Assembly (NCBI RefSeq): GCF_001483755.1
Contig: NZ_LQBK01000007.1
Coordinates: 1-64,000, forward strand
DNA: 64,000 nucleotides
Source of the DNA: Kocuria rosea subsp. polaris
GTDB taxonomy: Bacteria; Actinomycetota; Actinomycetes; Actinomycetales; Micrococcaceae
Direction: 5' to 3'
Below the pieces are notes generated by a model, which was not told where the DNA came from, searched no databases, and saw nothing but the letters and a program-made list of their open reading frames with translations. The translations under genes were made by a program, and so were the position numbers. Positions 35,759 through 46,237 of the stretch are shown in pieces (the stretch's first letter is position 1; each line of letters starts with the position of its first letter).

Positions 35759-38473
35759 TCAGCGCCGGGGCCGCCCGGCGAGCTTGCGCAGCTCCTCGGC
35801 CCACAGGACCGTGGAACCGATCGTCACGGCCACGAGCCACTGGGCGCCGGTCAGCGCGGCGGTGTCGAACACGCCCTGCAGCACCGGGACCTGCACCACC
35901 GCGGCCTGCAGGACCACGACCGCGACGAGGGCCACCCAGACGGCCCGGTTGGTGAACGTGCGCCGGCTGAACACGGTGCGGGTCTCCGAGCGGACGTTGA
36001 GCAGGTTGAAGACCTGGAAGAAGACGAAGGTCGTGAACGCCAGGGCCGTGGCCGCGGCCGCGGAGATGCCGGGGAACCACGTGTCGACCAGCAGCAGCAC
36101 GGACAGGGTGCCCGCGGTCATCACGGTCGCGGCCAGGAGGATGCGCGCCACCCGTCCCCGGTTCAGCAGGGCCTCCCCGGGCGGGCGCGGGGGCCGGCGC
36201 ATCACCTCGGGATCGGCGGGGTCCACCCCCAGGGCCAGGGCGGGGGGACCGTCCATGATGATGTTCACCCACAGGATCTGCAGGGCCGTGAACGGCGCCC
36301 CGCCGGCGAGCCCGGTCACCCCGCAGATCAGGAAGATCATGACGAACCCCCAGGTCGTGGAGAGCTGGAAGCGCACGAACTTGAGGATGTTGTCGTAGAT
36401 GCCGCGTCCGCCCTCGACAGCGGCCACGATGGTGGCGAAGTTGTCGTCGGTGAGGATCATCCGGGCGGCGCCCTTGGCCACGTCGGTGCCGGTGACGCCC
36501 ATGGCGATGCCGATGTCGGCCTGCTTCAGGGCCGGGGCGTCGTTGACCCCGTCCCCGGTCATCGCCACCACCTGCCCGCTCCGCTGCAGGGCCTTCACGA
36601 AGCGGATCTTGTGCTCGGGGGCGACCCGGGCCAGCACCCCGTAGCCGGACGCGCGGTCGGCCAGCTCGGAGTCGTCCATCGCGTCGAGGTCCGCTCCGGA
36701 GACGGCCCGTGCCGGGATCCCGAGGGACCGGGCGATGGCCGAGGCGGTGCGGAGGTGGTCGCCGGTGATCATGTGCACGGCGATGCCCGCACCGTGGGCC
36801 GCGGCGATGGCGTCGGCGGCCTCCGGCCGCGGCGGGTCCATGATGCCCACGAGACCGTACAGGGTCAGGCCCGTCACGAGGCCCCGCAGCTGCGCCCCGT
36901 CGTCGGGCAGCGGACCCGCGCCCGGTCCGCCGCGGTCCAGGCGGCCGCCGGCGATCAGCAGGGTGCGCAGCCCCTGCCCGGCCAGCTCGTCGACGCCGGC
37001 CAGAATGCGGGCGGGGTCCTCGGCGGTGAGGGGCCGGGGGCCCTCGGCGGTGAGCACGGAGTCGGCCAGCTCCAGCAGCACGCCCGGAGCGCCCTTGACG
37101 AACATCTGGTACCCGGCGGCCGCGGTGGTCCCGGGGACGACGGTCCGCTCGTGGAAGGTGGCGTGGAACTTGTAGGCGGAGTCGAAGGGCACCTCCGCCA
37201 CGCGCGGGTGCTCCTGGCGTGCCCCCTCCACGTCCACGCCGCCCTTGCGGGCCAGCACGGCCAGCGCGCCCTCCGTGGGATCGCCCATCGCCTGCCCGTC
37301 GCGCACGGTGGCGTTGTTGCACAGCGCCATGGCGAGGTAGATCTCGGACGAGGGCCGGGCCCGGACGTCGTCGGGACCGACGATGCGCCCCTCCGTGGAG
37401 TAGCCCTCACCGGTGACGCGGTACGCGGAGCCGTCCAGGATCAGCCTCCGCACCGTCATCTCGTTGAGGGTGAGGGTCCCGGTCTTGTCCGTGGCGATGT
37501 GCGTGGTGGACCCGAGGGTCTCCACCGCCGACAGCTGCTTGACGATCACCCCGCGCCGGGCCAGCCGGTGGGCGCCCATCGCGAGGGTGAAGGCGACGAC
37601 CGCGGGAAGCCCCTCGGGCATGGTGGCCACGGCCAGGGACACGGCCGTCAGCATGAGCTCCGTCCAGGGCTGCCCGCGGACCAGGCCGAGGACGACGACG
37701 ACGCCGACGACCACGAAGGCGACGAGCGTCAGCAGCCGGGCCAGCCGGTCGATCCGGCGCTTCAGCGGGGTCCGGGCCTCGCCGGCGGTCTCGAGCATCC
37801 CGGCGATCGATCCCATCTGCGTGGTCGTGCCGGTGCCGGTGACCACGGCGACGCCGCGCCCGCGGGTGACCTCGGTGCCCATGAAGACCAGGTTGGACCG
37901 GTCTCCGAGCGGCACGTCCGGATCGGGGACCACAGCGGGGTTCTTGTCCACCGGCTGGGACTCCCCGGTCAGAGCCGCCTCGGCGACCTGCAGCTGGGCC
38001 GCCTCGAGCACCCGGGCGTCGGCGGGGACCAGGTCCCCGGCCTCGAGCAGCACGATGTCCCCGGGCACCAGCTCGGCCTGGTCCACCTCCACCTCGCGCC
38101 CGTCCCGGCGCACCCGCGCGGTGACCACGGACATCGTGCGCAGGGCCGCCAAGGAGGACTCGGCCCGCGCCTGCTGGACGTAGTTGAGCACCGTGTTGAA
38201 GCCGACCACGAGCAGGATCACCACCGGCGTCTTCCACTCCTGGGACACCAGCGCGGAGACGAGCGCCGCGACCAGCAGCACGATGGTCATCCGGTCCGAG
38301 AGGAGGCCCAGGACCTTGCGCCAGACCGGCACCCCGGCGGCCTCGGCCAGCACGTTGGGGCCGTGCCGCCGGGCTCGCTCGGCGACGTGCTCGCTCGACA
38401 GTCCCTGCGCCGGGTCCACGTCGAGATGTGCCGTGACGGCCGCTGCGGGACGGGTGTGCCAGGAAGAACTCAC
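35759..38473 (-). CDS. P-type cation-transporting ATPase (P2 type)
   Basis: A 904-residue P2-type ATPase of the length of bacterial calcium pumps. The actuator loop is ALTGESQPVDK, the membrane segment M4 carries ATMPEGLPAVVA, the phosphorylation site is DKTGTLTLNEMT, the nucleotide site has FVKGAPG, and the hinge is MTGDGVNDAPALKQADIGIAMG. The PEGLP motif fits calcium/manganese (SPCA/PMR1-like) or general cation pumps better than Na/K pumps; the ion is not certain. GTG start, with GAGG five bases upstream. It is inserted between comEC and holA on the opposite strand, converging on comEC with 26 bases between stops. Confidence 0.92.
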   Translation of the reverse strand: MSSSWHTRPAAAVTAHLDVDPAQGLSSEHVAERARRHGPNVLAEAAGVPVWRKVLGLLSDRMTIVLLVAALVSALVSQEWKTPVVILLVVGFNTVLNYVQQARAESSLAALRTMSVVTARVRRDGREVEVDQAELVPGDIVLLEAGDLVPADARVLEAAQLQVAEAALTGESQPVDKNPAVVPDPDVPLGDRSNLVFMGTEVTRGRGVAVVTGTGTTTQMGSIAGMLETAGEARTPLKRRIDRLARLLTLVAFVVVGVVVVLGLVRGQPWTELMLTAVSLAVATMPEGLPAVVAFTLAMGAHRLARRGVIVKQLSAVETLGSTTHIATDKTGTLTLNEMTVRRLILDGSAYRVTGEGYSTEGRIVGPDDVRARPSSEIYLAMALCNNATVRDGQAMGDPTEGALAVLARKGGVDVEGARQEHPRVAEVPFDSAYKFHATFHERTVVPGTTAAAGYQMFVKGAPGVLLELADSVLTAEGPRPLTAEDPARILAGVDELAGQGLRTLLIAGGRLDRGGPGAGPLPDDGAQLRGLVTGLTLYGLVGIMDPPRPEAADAIAAAHGAGIAVHMITGDHLRTASAIARSLGIPARAVSGADLDAMDDSELADRASGYGVLARVAPEHKIRFVKALQRSGQVVAMTGDGVNDAPALKQADIGIAMGVTGTDVAKGAARMILTDDNFATIVAAVEGGRGIYDNILKFVRFQLSTTWGFVMIFLICGVTGLAGGAPFTALQILWVNIIMDGPPALALGVDPADPEVMRRPPRPPGEALLNRGRVARILLAATVMTAGTLSVLLLVDTWFPGISAAAATALAFTTFVFFQVFNLLNVRSETRTVFSRRTFTNRAVWVALVAVVVLQAAVVQVPVLQGVFDTAALTGAQWLVAVTIGSTVLWAEELRKLAGRPRR

Positions 38474-38579
38474 GAAGGCCTCGATCGCTCGACAGTGCCC
38501 CCAGACTAGCGCCGGCGACCGGGCGCCCGAGCCGTCCTCCTCCGGGGCCCGGGCCGCGAGGACCCGCCGGTGCGGGGTG

Positions 38580-38867
38580 TCAGGGGAGACCGCCGCCGCG
38601 GCGCCGGGCGACGACGCCGGAGCCGATCACGGCCAGCACGCCCGCTCCGGCCACGGCGTAGCCCGGAGCGCCGGACGCGACGGCGGGCCCACCCTCGGCG
38701 ACGGGCCCCCCGACGGACACCATGTCGGACTCGGCGACGGACACCGCGTCGGACCCAGTGACGGACACCGCACCGGGGCCGGTCCCGTCGGCCGCCTCGG
38801 GGGAGGCGGTCATGCCCAGGACGCCCAGGACGAGGGCCGGGACGGCGAAGCGGGGGAGCACGGTCAT
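38580..38867 (-). CDS. Small secreted, membrane-anchored protein of unknown function
   Basis: A 95-residue protein. The N-terminus MTVLPRFAVPALVLGVLGMTAS looks like a signal peptide. A Ser/Val/Gly-rich central part follows, and the C-terminus is one hydrophobic segment (YAVAGAGVLAVIGSGVVA) followed by RRRGG. This is the layout of a sortase substrate's anchor, but no LPXTG-like motif is seen in front of the helix. ATG with AAGGA upstream. It lies between the P-type ATPase and holA on the ATPase strand, with 106 bases to the ATPase start. I recognise no family; related proteins may occur only in close relatives. Confidence 0.6.
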   Translation of the reverse strand: MTVLPRFAVPALVLGVLGMTASPEAADGTGPGAVSVTGSDAVSVAESDMVSVGGPVAEGGPAVASGAPGYAVAGAGVLAVIGSGVVARRRGGGLP

Positions 38868-39081
38868 GGGTCGTCCTTCGAGGGGTGACGGGGATCACGC
38901 ATGCCGTTGCCGACGGTACAGCAGGCCGGCGGCCGGTTCCACCGTCCTCCGGCGCCGGCGAGTCCCCGAACCGCCCTGCCGGGACCACCGCGCCACCGGA
39001 TGTCGCCCGGACGTGGGAAGCTGGGACCCACCCCACCCCAGCACGCGGCCCGGACCGGCCGCCACACAGGAGGACGCGGCC

Positions 39082-40083
39082 ATGACCCCACCGAGGCGCC
39101 CCGCACCCACCGCCGGACCCACCTGGCGCGACGTCGAGCCCACCCCGCTCATCCTGCTCACCGGCCCCGAGGACTACCTCGCCGCCCGCGCCCGCGACCG
39201 GGTCCGCACCGTCCTCAAGGAACAGCGCGGACCCGTCGAGCTCTCCACCGTCGACGCCGCCGCCTACGCCCCCGGGCAGCTCGCCGCGCTCGCCAGCCCC
39301 TCCCTGTTCGACGACGCCAAGCTCATCCACGTCAGCAACCTCGCGGCCATGAACGACGACTGCCTCGCCGACGGCCTCGCCTACGTCCAGGCACCCGACC
39401 CGGACGTCGTCGTGCTGTGGGAGCACAGCGGCGGCAACCGCGGCAAGAAGCTCCTCGACGCCCTCAAGGCCGCCGGCGCCGCCGTCGTGGAGTGCAAGCC
39501 CCTCAAGAACGACCGCGACAAGACCGACTTCATCGTCACCGAGTTCCGCACCCACCGGCGCCGCATCGACCCGGACGCCGCCCGTGCCCTGGCCGCGGCC
39601 GTGGGCAGCAGCACGGCGGAGCTGGCCGCCGCGTGCGCCCAGCTGCTCTCCGACGGGCCCGAGAGCATCAGCTTCGACGACGTCGAGAAGTACTATGGCG
39701 GGCGCGTGGAGGCCACCGCGTTCAAGGTCGCGGACGCCGCCCTCGCCGGACGCGCCGAGAGCGCCCTCAAGCTGTGGCGCCAGGCTCTCGACACCGGGGT
39801 GGACCCCGTCCCGATGGTCGGGGCCCTGGCGGCGAAGCTGCGCACGATCGCCCAGGTGCACGGGACCCGCGGCGGCGCGGGTCAGCTCGCCCAGCGCATC
39901 GGGGCGGCCCCGTGGCAGGTGGAGCGGGCGCAGGAGGAGTCCCGGCGCTTCTCCGAGGAGGACCTCGTGCGGGCGCTGCGGGCGCTGGCCGAGGCCGACG
40001 CGCAGGTCAAGGGCGAGGGGCGGGACCCGGCCTACGCGGTGGAGCGGGCCATCACGACGATCGCCCTGTCCGGGCGGCACTGA
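39082..40083 (+). CDS. holA: DNA polymerase III, delta subunit
   Basis: A 333-residue clamp-loader subunit of normal length. The N-terminal AAA+ like part begins PLILLTGPEDYLAARARDRV; next come DDAKLIHVSNLAAMNDD, a middle lid domain with AVGSSTAELAAACAQLL and FDDVEKYYGG, and the C-terminal collar helices (GALAAKLRTIAQVHG, GAAPWQVERAQEESRRF). It opens the beta sliding clamp with the other clamp-loader subunits. ATG at 39082 is supported by AGGAGG eight bases upstream; the frame is open back to 38722 but homology starts here. It converges on rpsT with a strong shared terminator between them, the usual actinobacterial holA/rpsT arrangement. Confidence 0.94.
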   Translation: MTPPRRPAPTAGPTWRDVEPTPLILLTGPEDYLAARARDRVRTVLKEQRGPVELSTVDAAAYAPGQLAALASPSLFDDAKLIHVSNLAAMNDDCLADGLAYVQAPDPDVVVLWEHSGGNRGKKLLDALKAAGAAVVECKPLKNDRDKTDFIVTEFRTHRRRIDPDAARALAAAVGSSTAELAAACAQLLSDGPESISFDDVEKYYGGRVEATAFKVADAALAGRAESALKLWRQALDTGVDPVPMVGALAAKLRTIAQVHGTRGGAGQLAQRIGAAPWQVERAQEESRRFSEEDLVRALRALAEADAQVKGEGRDPAYAVERAITTIALSGRH

Positions 40084-40100
40084 GCCGCGGAGCGCGCACG

Positions 40101-40137
40101 ACGGAGGCCCCGTCCCTGAGCGGAACGGGGCCTCCGT
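40101..40137. terminator. Bidirectional terminator between holA and rpsT
   Basis: A perfect 13-bp stem (ACGGAGGCCCCGT and ACGGGGCCTCCGT) with an 11-base loop, 17 bases after the holA stop and 43 bases after the rpsT stop on the other strand. Confidence 0.82.
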
Positions 40138-40180
40138 GCGGACCGCCGGTGCGGCGGTCGCGGCTCGCGGGGAACCGGGA

Positions 40181-40441
40181 TCAGATCTTGGCGACCAGCT
40201 TGGCCAGACCGGACTTCTTGTTGGCCGCGTTGTTCTTGTGCAGGACGCCCTTGCTGACGGCCTTGTCGAGCTTGCGGGAGACGACGCGCAGGGCGTCCTG
40301 GGCGGTCTCCTTGTCGGAGGCGCCGACGGCCTCGTCGACGCGGCGGACCAGCGTCTTCAGCTCGGACTTGTACGCGTTGTTGCGCAGACGCGCCTTCTCG
40401 TTGGTGAGGTTGCGCTTCTTCTGGGACTTGATGTTGGCCAC
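40181..40441 (-). CDS. rpsT: 30S ribosomal protein S20
   Basis: An 86-residue basic protein beginning [21 protein letters not shown] and ending GLAKLVAKI, the exact S20 pattern and length. It binds the 5' domain of 16S rRNA early in 30S assembly. The start is GTG with AAGGAG six bases upstream; GTG starts and leader binding are used in some bacteria for S20 autoregulation. An extended -10 box (TGCTAGACT on the minus strand) at about 40580-40588 suggests a leader of roughly 130 bases. It is followed on its strand by the terminator shared with holA. Confidence 0.97.
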   Translation of the reverse strand: MANIKSQKKRNLTNEKARLRNNAYKSELKTLVRRVDEAVGASDKETAQDALRVVSRKLDKAVSKGVLHKNNAANKKSGLAKLVAKI

Positions 40442-40579
40442 GTATAACTCCTTGGCGATGGGTGCGGAATTCGGTCAGTGAGGGCAAACAGGACCGTCAT
40501 GTGACTGAGTGGGAGTGGGGACGCCCGTGTGGCGACCGCCCTGCAGTGCCCGACGACCAGCGCGGACACACAGCAGAAA

Positions 40580-40588
40580 AGTCTAGCA
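40580..40588 (-). promoter_or_regulatory. Extended -10 promoter candidate for rpsT
   Basis: On the minus strand TGC-TAGACT fits an extended -10 element (TGn-TAnnnT), about 140 bases before the rpsT start. No -35 box is apparent, as expected for an extended -10 promoter. The leader between it and rpsT has no recognised structure. Confidence 0.4.
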
Positions 40589-40644
40589 GACCGCGCCCCG
40601 CCGCCGGGCGGCGGCGACACGCGGCACTCCGCGGAACGGCGCGC

Positions 40645-41214
40645 TCAGCCGCGCAGGCGGTGCAGCCGTCCGGCCACCCGGTCGAAGAGGTGCTCGGGCA
40701 GGACCGCGCCCTCCCGCCGGACGTCCGCGGGCAGCACCTGGACCACACGGTCGAGCTTGACCTCGGACGGCCGGCCCCGGGGGTCCCACGGGCCCGTCCC
40801 CACGTCCACGTAGGCGGGGTCCTGCTCCAGCCCGTTGTTGCGGTCCTGGGAGGTGAGCATCAGGCACAGCAGGTGGTCCCCGGCCCGGTCCACGACGAGC
40901 ACCGGGCGGTCCTTGCCGCGGCGGTGGTCCTCCTCGAAGGGCACCCAGGTCCACACGATCTCCCCGGGATCGGCCTCGCCGTCGGACAGCGGGCGGTAGA
41001 CGGGCCGGACGGGGCCCGTCCAGTCCCCGGGGTAGGGGCGGGAGAGCCCCTCGGTGCGGGTGTCGCCGGTCCGGGACGGCACGGTGGGCCGCGGCGAGGT
41101 GGAGGCGGCGCGTCCGCCGGGCCGGCGGCGCTCCGGACCGCGACCGCCGGAGCGCCGGTAGGCGTCCACAGCGCGGGCGGCGAGCCGGGCCAGGGTGCCG
41201 AGGTTCAGCTTCAT
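40645..41214 (-). CDS. PemK/MazF-family protein
   Basis: A 189-residue protein with a C-terminal PemK/MazF-like SH3 barrel (about residues 78-185): GEIVWTWVPFEEDHRRGKDRPVLVV is the family start and LCLMLTSQDRNN follows. MazF toxins are ribosome-independent mRNA endonucleases. Here a 75-residue Arg/Pro-rich N-terminus precedes the domain and no antitoxin gene adjoins it, so it may be a stand-alone nuclease or a housekeeping member of the family found beside lepA in Micrococcaceae. ATG at 41214. It is transcribed away from lepA. Confidence 0.82.
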   Translation of the reverse strand: MKLNLGTLARLAARAVDAYRRSGGRGPERRRPGGRAASTSPRPTVPSRTGDTRTEGLSRPYPGDWTGPVRPVYRPLSDGEADPGEIVWTWVPFEEDHRRGKDRPVLVVDRAGDHLLCLMLTSQDRNNGLEQDPAYVDVGTGPWDPRGRPSEVKLDRVVQVLPADVRREGAVLPEHLFDRVAGRLHRLRG

Positions 41215-41382
41215 GCGCCCACTCTAGCCAGCGGGCGCCCGGCGTCGTCGGGCTCCCACGGGGCGAAATGGCTCTCCATGACCGAACGTGGGAAACTGGA
41301 CAGTTGAATCCCCGGCGCGATCCACCCGCCGGTAGCCCCAGGACCTGCCGGAAGCGACGATCTCCCGGAGAAAGGACCGCCC

Positions 41383-43238
<1,856 letters not shown>

Positions 43239-43239
<1 letters not shown>

Positions 43240-44483
43240 TGGCCCCCGCACAGCCGGAGGGCCTGCCCGGCCCGCTCGACGGTCTGCTGCCGGCCTCCGC
43301 CGCGGAGGGCTCCGCCGAGCGCACGCTCAGCCTCTACGTGCACGTGCCGTTCTGCGCGGTCCGGTGCGGGTACTGCGACTTCAACACCTACACGGCCGTG
43401 GAGCTCGGCGCCGGGGTGTCCCAGGACGCCTACGCCGGCGACGCCGCGGCGGAGGTCCGCTGGGCGCGCCGGGTGCTGGCGGACTCCGGGGCCGCCCCCC
43501 GCCCGCTGCACAGCGTGTTCTTCGGCGGCGGGACCCCCACGCTGCTGCCCGCCGAGGACCTCGCGGCGGTCCTGGCGCAGGCCCGGGAGAGCTTCGGGCT
43601 CGCCGAGGGCGCGGAGGTGACCACCGAGGCCAACCCGGACTCCGTGACGCCGGAGTCCCTCGCGGTGCTCGCGGCGGCCGGGGTGACCCGGGTGTCCTTC
43701 GGGATGCAGTCGGCCGTTCCCCACGTGCTCGCCGTCCTGGACCGCACGCACGACCCGGAGAACGTGCCCCGCGCCGTCCGCTGGGCACGCGAGGCGGGCC
43801 TGGGCGTCAGTGTGGACCTCATCTACGGCACCCCCGGGGAGTCCTTGGCCGACTGGGAGCACTCGGTGCGCACGGCGGTGGGCTATGAGCCGGACCACGT
43901 CTCCGCGTACTCGCTGATCATCGAGGACGGCACGAAGCTCGCAGCGCGGATGCGGCGCGGGGAGGTCCCGCCCATCGACGAGGACGACCAGGCCGACAAG
44001 TACGAGCTCGCGGACCGGATCCTCGGGGACGCCGGCTTCGAGTGGTACGAGGTGAGCAACTGGGCCCGCCCCGCCGGCGGCGCGGACCCCGGAGCCCACC
44101 GCAGCCGGCACAACCTCGCGTACTGGCGCAACCAGGACTGGTGGGGCATCGGCCCCGGTGCGCACTCGCACGTGGGCGGGACGCGCTGGTGGAACCTCAA
44201 GCACCCCGTGCCCTACACCAACCGGGTGCGCGCGCGGCAGTCGCCCGCGGCCGGGCGCGAGATCCTCGACGCCGGGACCCGGCACCTCGAGCGCGTGATG
44301 CTGGAGGCCCGGATCCGCGACGGTCTGCCCACGGCCGCCCTGACCGGGAGCGGGCGCGGCGCGGTCGCCGGGCTGATCGCCGACGGTCTCGTGGAGCCCG
44401 CGGCGGCGCTGCGCGGCTCGGTGGTGCTGACCCTGCGGGGCCGGCTCCTGGGCGACGCCGTGGTGCGGCGGCTGCTCGCCTGA
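43239..44483 (+). CDS. hemW: Radical SAM protein HemW (heme chaperone)
   Basis: A 414-residue radical SAM protein. The cluster motif is VPFCAVRCGYCDFN with Cys39, Cys43 and Cys46, followed by the HemW-specific pattern FFGGGTPTLLP, TTEANPDSV, SFGMQSAVPHVL and DLIYGTPGESL. The C-terminal HemN domain includes YWRNQDWWGIGPGAHSH. In the family it binds heme and delivers it to respiratory enzymes; it is often mislabelled as coproporphyrinogen oxidase. I set the start at the GTG that overlaps the lepA stop by one base, since homology starts about 25 residues later and coupling is the rule here. lepA-hemW leads to the hrcA-dnaJ group, typical for actinobacteria. Confidence 0.93.
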
Positions 44484-44555
44484 GCGGCGCGGCTCCCTTT
44501 CGCCGCCGGAGAGGGCGGACCCGGCGCGGGACGTCCCCGCGTGCGAGAAGCGGCG

Positions 44556-45020
44556 TCAGCCGCGCTCGGCGCGCTCCCGGGACCGTTCGCGCAGCTTCTC
44601 GACGAGCCGGTCGTAGAGCCGGGTGTTGAAGCGGTACTGGTGCGGCTCGCCCTGGTTGACGCGGACCCCGCCGATCAAGGACCCGACGGCCAGCAGCAGC
44701 CACGCGGCGGCGGCGGCGAGCGCGAAGAACCAGCCGATGAACGGCACCGGGGCCAGCAGGATGCCCGCCACCACCACGAGGGTCGGCAGCAGGGTGAAGT
44801 TCATGGCCTCCATGGACTCCTGCTCGGTGAACGGCCCCCGGCCGCGGAAGACGCGGTGGAGCAGGAACGAGGGGAGGAAGCCGATGACGCCGCCGAAGTG
44901 CGCCAGGGTCGCCCACTGGTGGTCCTCGGTGACGGTCAGTGGCTGGGCCACGGGGGAGAGGCCCTCGAACGGGGCCCCGGCGTTCTCGCGGCTCGATCGG
45001 GGGTCGGTCTGCACGGGCAC
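44556..45020 (-). CDS. DUF4870 domain membrane protein
   Basis: A 154-residue protein with a DUF4870 domain. HQWATLAHFGGVIGFLPSFL begins the domain, then RVFRGRGPFTEQESMEAMNFTLLPTLVVVAGILL and LAAAAAWLLLAVGSLIGGVRV give the family's membrane helices, with ESMEAMNF as the hallmark. The function is unknown. The C-terminus is a charged helix. A GTG at 45020 with AAGGA five bases upstream is my start; a second GTG two codons later is an alternative, and the frame extends upstream without a good site. It converges on hemW with 72 bases between. Confidence 0.8.
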   Translation of the reverse strand: MPVQTDPRSSRENAGAPFEGLSPVAQPLTVTEDHQWATLAHFGGVIGFLPSFLLHRVFRGRGPFTEQESMEAMNFTLLPTLVVVAGILLAPVPFIGWFFALAAAAAWLLLAVGSLIGGVRVNQGEPHQYRFNTRLYDRLVEKLRERSRERAERG

Positions 45021-45198
45021 GGAAGTCCTTCGGCGGTGGGACCGCGGCGGAACCGCGGCCGGTGGGTGGGACTCCACCATCCTACCGACCGGTCCGGACG
45101 GCGGCGGATCGCGGCCTCGCACGTGTGCCTTTGTGACGTCACGACCGGCTCGTCCCGGCCGCCGGAGGGTGCGGGGGCGCGCCGGATCACGCCTCGGA

Positions 45199-46062
45199 TC
45201 AGGCCGCGGGCGCGGTGAGGAAGTCGATCAGCTCCTCGACGCGGCCCAGCAGGGACGGCTCCAGGTCGGCGTAGCTGTCCACGCGGGCGAGGATGTGCTG
45301 CCAGGCCCGTCCCAGGTCCCCGGGGGTCCGGTGCGGCCAGCCGAGGGCGGCGGCGGCGCCGGTCTTCCAGTCGGTGCCGCGGGGCACCACGGGCCAGGCG
45401 TCGACGCCGAGCGCGCGCGGCTTGACCGCCTGCCAGATGTCGACGTACGGGTGGCCCAGCACCAGGACGTTGCCCGCGGCGCCGGGCAGGCGCATGGTCT
45501 CGGCCGCGATCCGGGACTCCTTGGAGCCCGTCACGAGGTGGTCCACGAGGATCCCGAGCCGCCGCCCGGGGCCGGGCCCGAACTCCCGCACGGCGGCGGG
45601 CAGGTCGTCGATGCCGTGCAGCGGCTCCACCACGATGCCCTCGACGGCCAGGTCGTGGCCCCACACCTTCGCCACCAGCTCGGCGTCGTGGTAGCCCTCG
45701 ACCCACACCCGGGAGGCCTTCGCGGTGCTCGCGCGCAGCCCCTCGACGGCCACGGACCCCGACCGCGTGCGAGCGGGCGTCCTCGCCGCCGGGGTCCGGC
45801 GGGGCTCGACGACGACCACGGGCTCGCCCTCGAGCAGGAACCCCGGTCCCAGCGGGAACGCCTTGACCCGGCCCCGGCGGTCCTCCAGCCCCATCACGCG
45901 CATGCCGCCGATGGTCTCCAGGGACACGACGGCGCCGACCCAGCCGGTCGTCACGTCCTCCAGGAGCAGCCCCGGCGCCACCGGAACCTCCGCGGACGCG
46001 GGCCGGCGGCGGGCGAGGGCGTCGTCGTCGAGGCTGCGCGGCCCCCAGCCGTGGTCGCTCAT
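45199..46062 (-). CDS. DUF3097 family protein
   Basis: A 287-residue protein of the actinobacterial DUF3097 family, with VWVEGYHDAELVAKVWGHDLAVEGIVVE and LVDHLVTGSKESRIAAETM as hallmarks. The WVEGYHDAELV and VDHLV patterns recall a Toprim-like fold, so a nucleic-acid role is possible, but no activity is known to me. ATG at 46062 has GGGAGG seven bases upstream. The gene diverges from hrcA, a common actinobacterial neighbourhood, and ends 178 bases before the start of the DUF4870 gene on the same strand. Confidence 0.88.
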   Translation of the reverse strand: MSDHGWGPRSLDDDALARRRPASAEVPVAPGLLLEDVTTGWVGAVVSLETIGGMRVMGLEDRRGRVKAFPLGPGFLLEGEPVVVVEPRRTPAARTPARTRSGSVAVEGLRASTAKASRVWVEGYHDAELVAKVWGHDLAVEGIVVEPLHGIDDLPAAVREFGPGPGRRLGILVDHLVTGSKESRIAAETMRLPGAAGNVLVLGHPYVDIWQAVKPRALGVDAWPVVPRGTDWKTGAAAALGWPHRTPGDLGRAWQHILARVDSYADLEPSLLGRVEELIDFLTAPAA

Positions 46063-46172
46063 GGTCGTCCTCCCGGGTCGCGGTGCCGCGCGTCCGGCGC
46101 GGATCAGCCGGAAGCGTACCAAACCGGGGGTGGCGGCCCGGTGGTCGGACACGGGGGCTACACTGGACGGCG

Positions 46173-46199
46173 TTAGCACTGTGGCCACCCGAGTGCCAG
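46173..46199 (+). promoter_or_regulatory. CIRCE element controlling hrcA-dnaJ
   Basis: TTAGCACTG-N9-GAGTGCCAG matches the CIRCE operator (TTAGCACTC-N9-GAGTGCTAA) at 15 of 18 arm positions with the exact 9-base spacer. It lies 38 bases before hrcA. A TACACT box at 46159-46164 just upstream could be the -10. HrcA binding here would make the hrcA-dnaJ operon self-repressed and heat inducible. Confidence 0.88.
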
Positions 46200-46237
46200 G
46201 GCGGCCGGAGCACGAGCACGGACCGGGGAGGAGCGGC

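Noticed and set aside
33176-38509. A 1777-codon open frame running across comEC and antisense to the ATPase
   Set aside because: It overlaps two clear genes in different frames, and its composition (Arg/Pro/Gly) is typical of shadow frames in GC-rich DNA.
40645-41214. Complete MazEF toxin-antitoxin pair
   Set aside because: Only the PemK/MazF-like gene is present; the flanking sequence has no antitoxin-like gene upstream or downstream.
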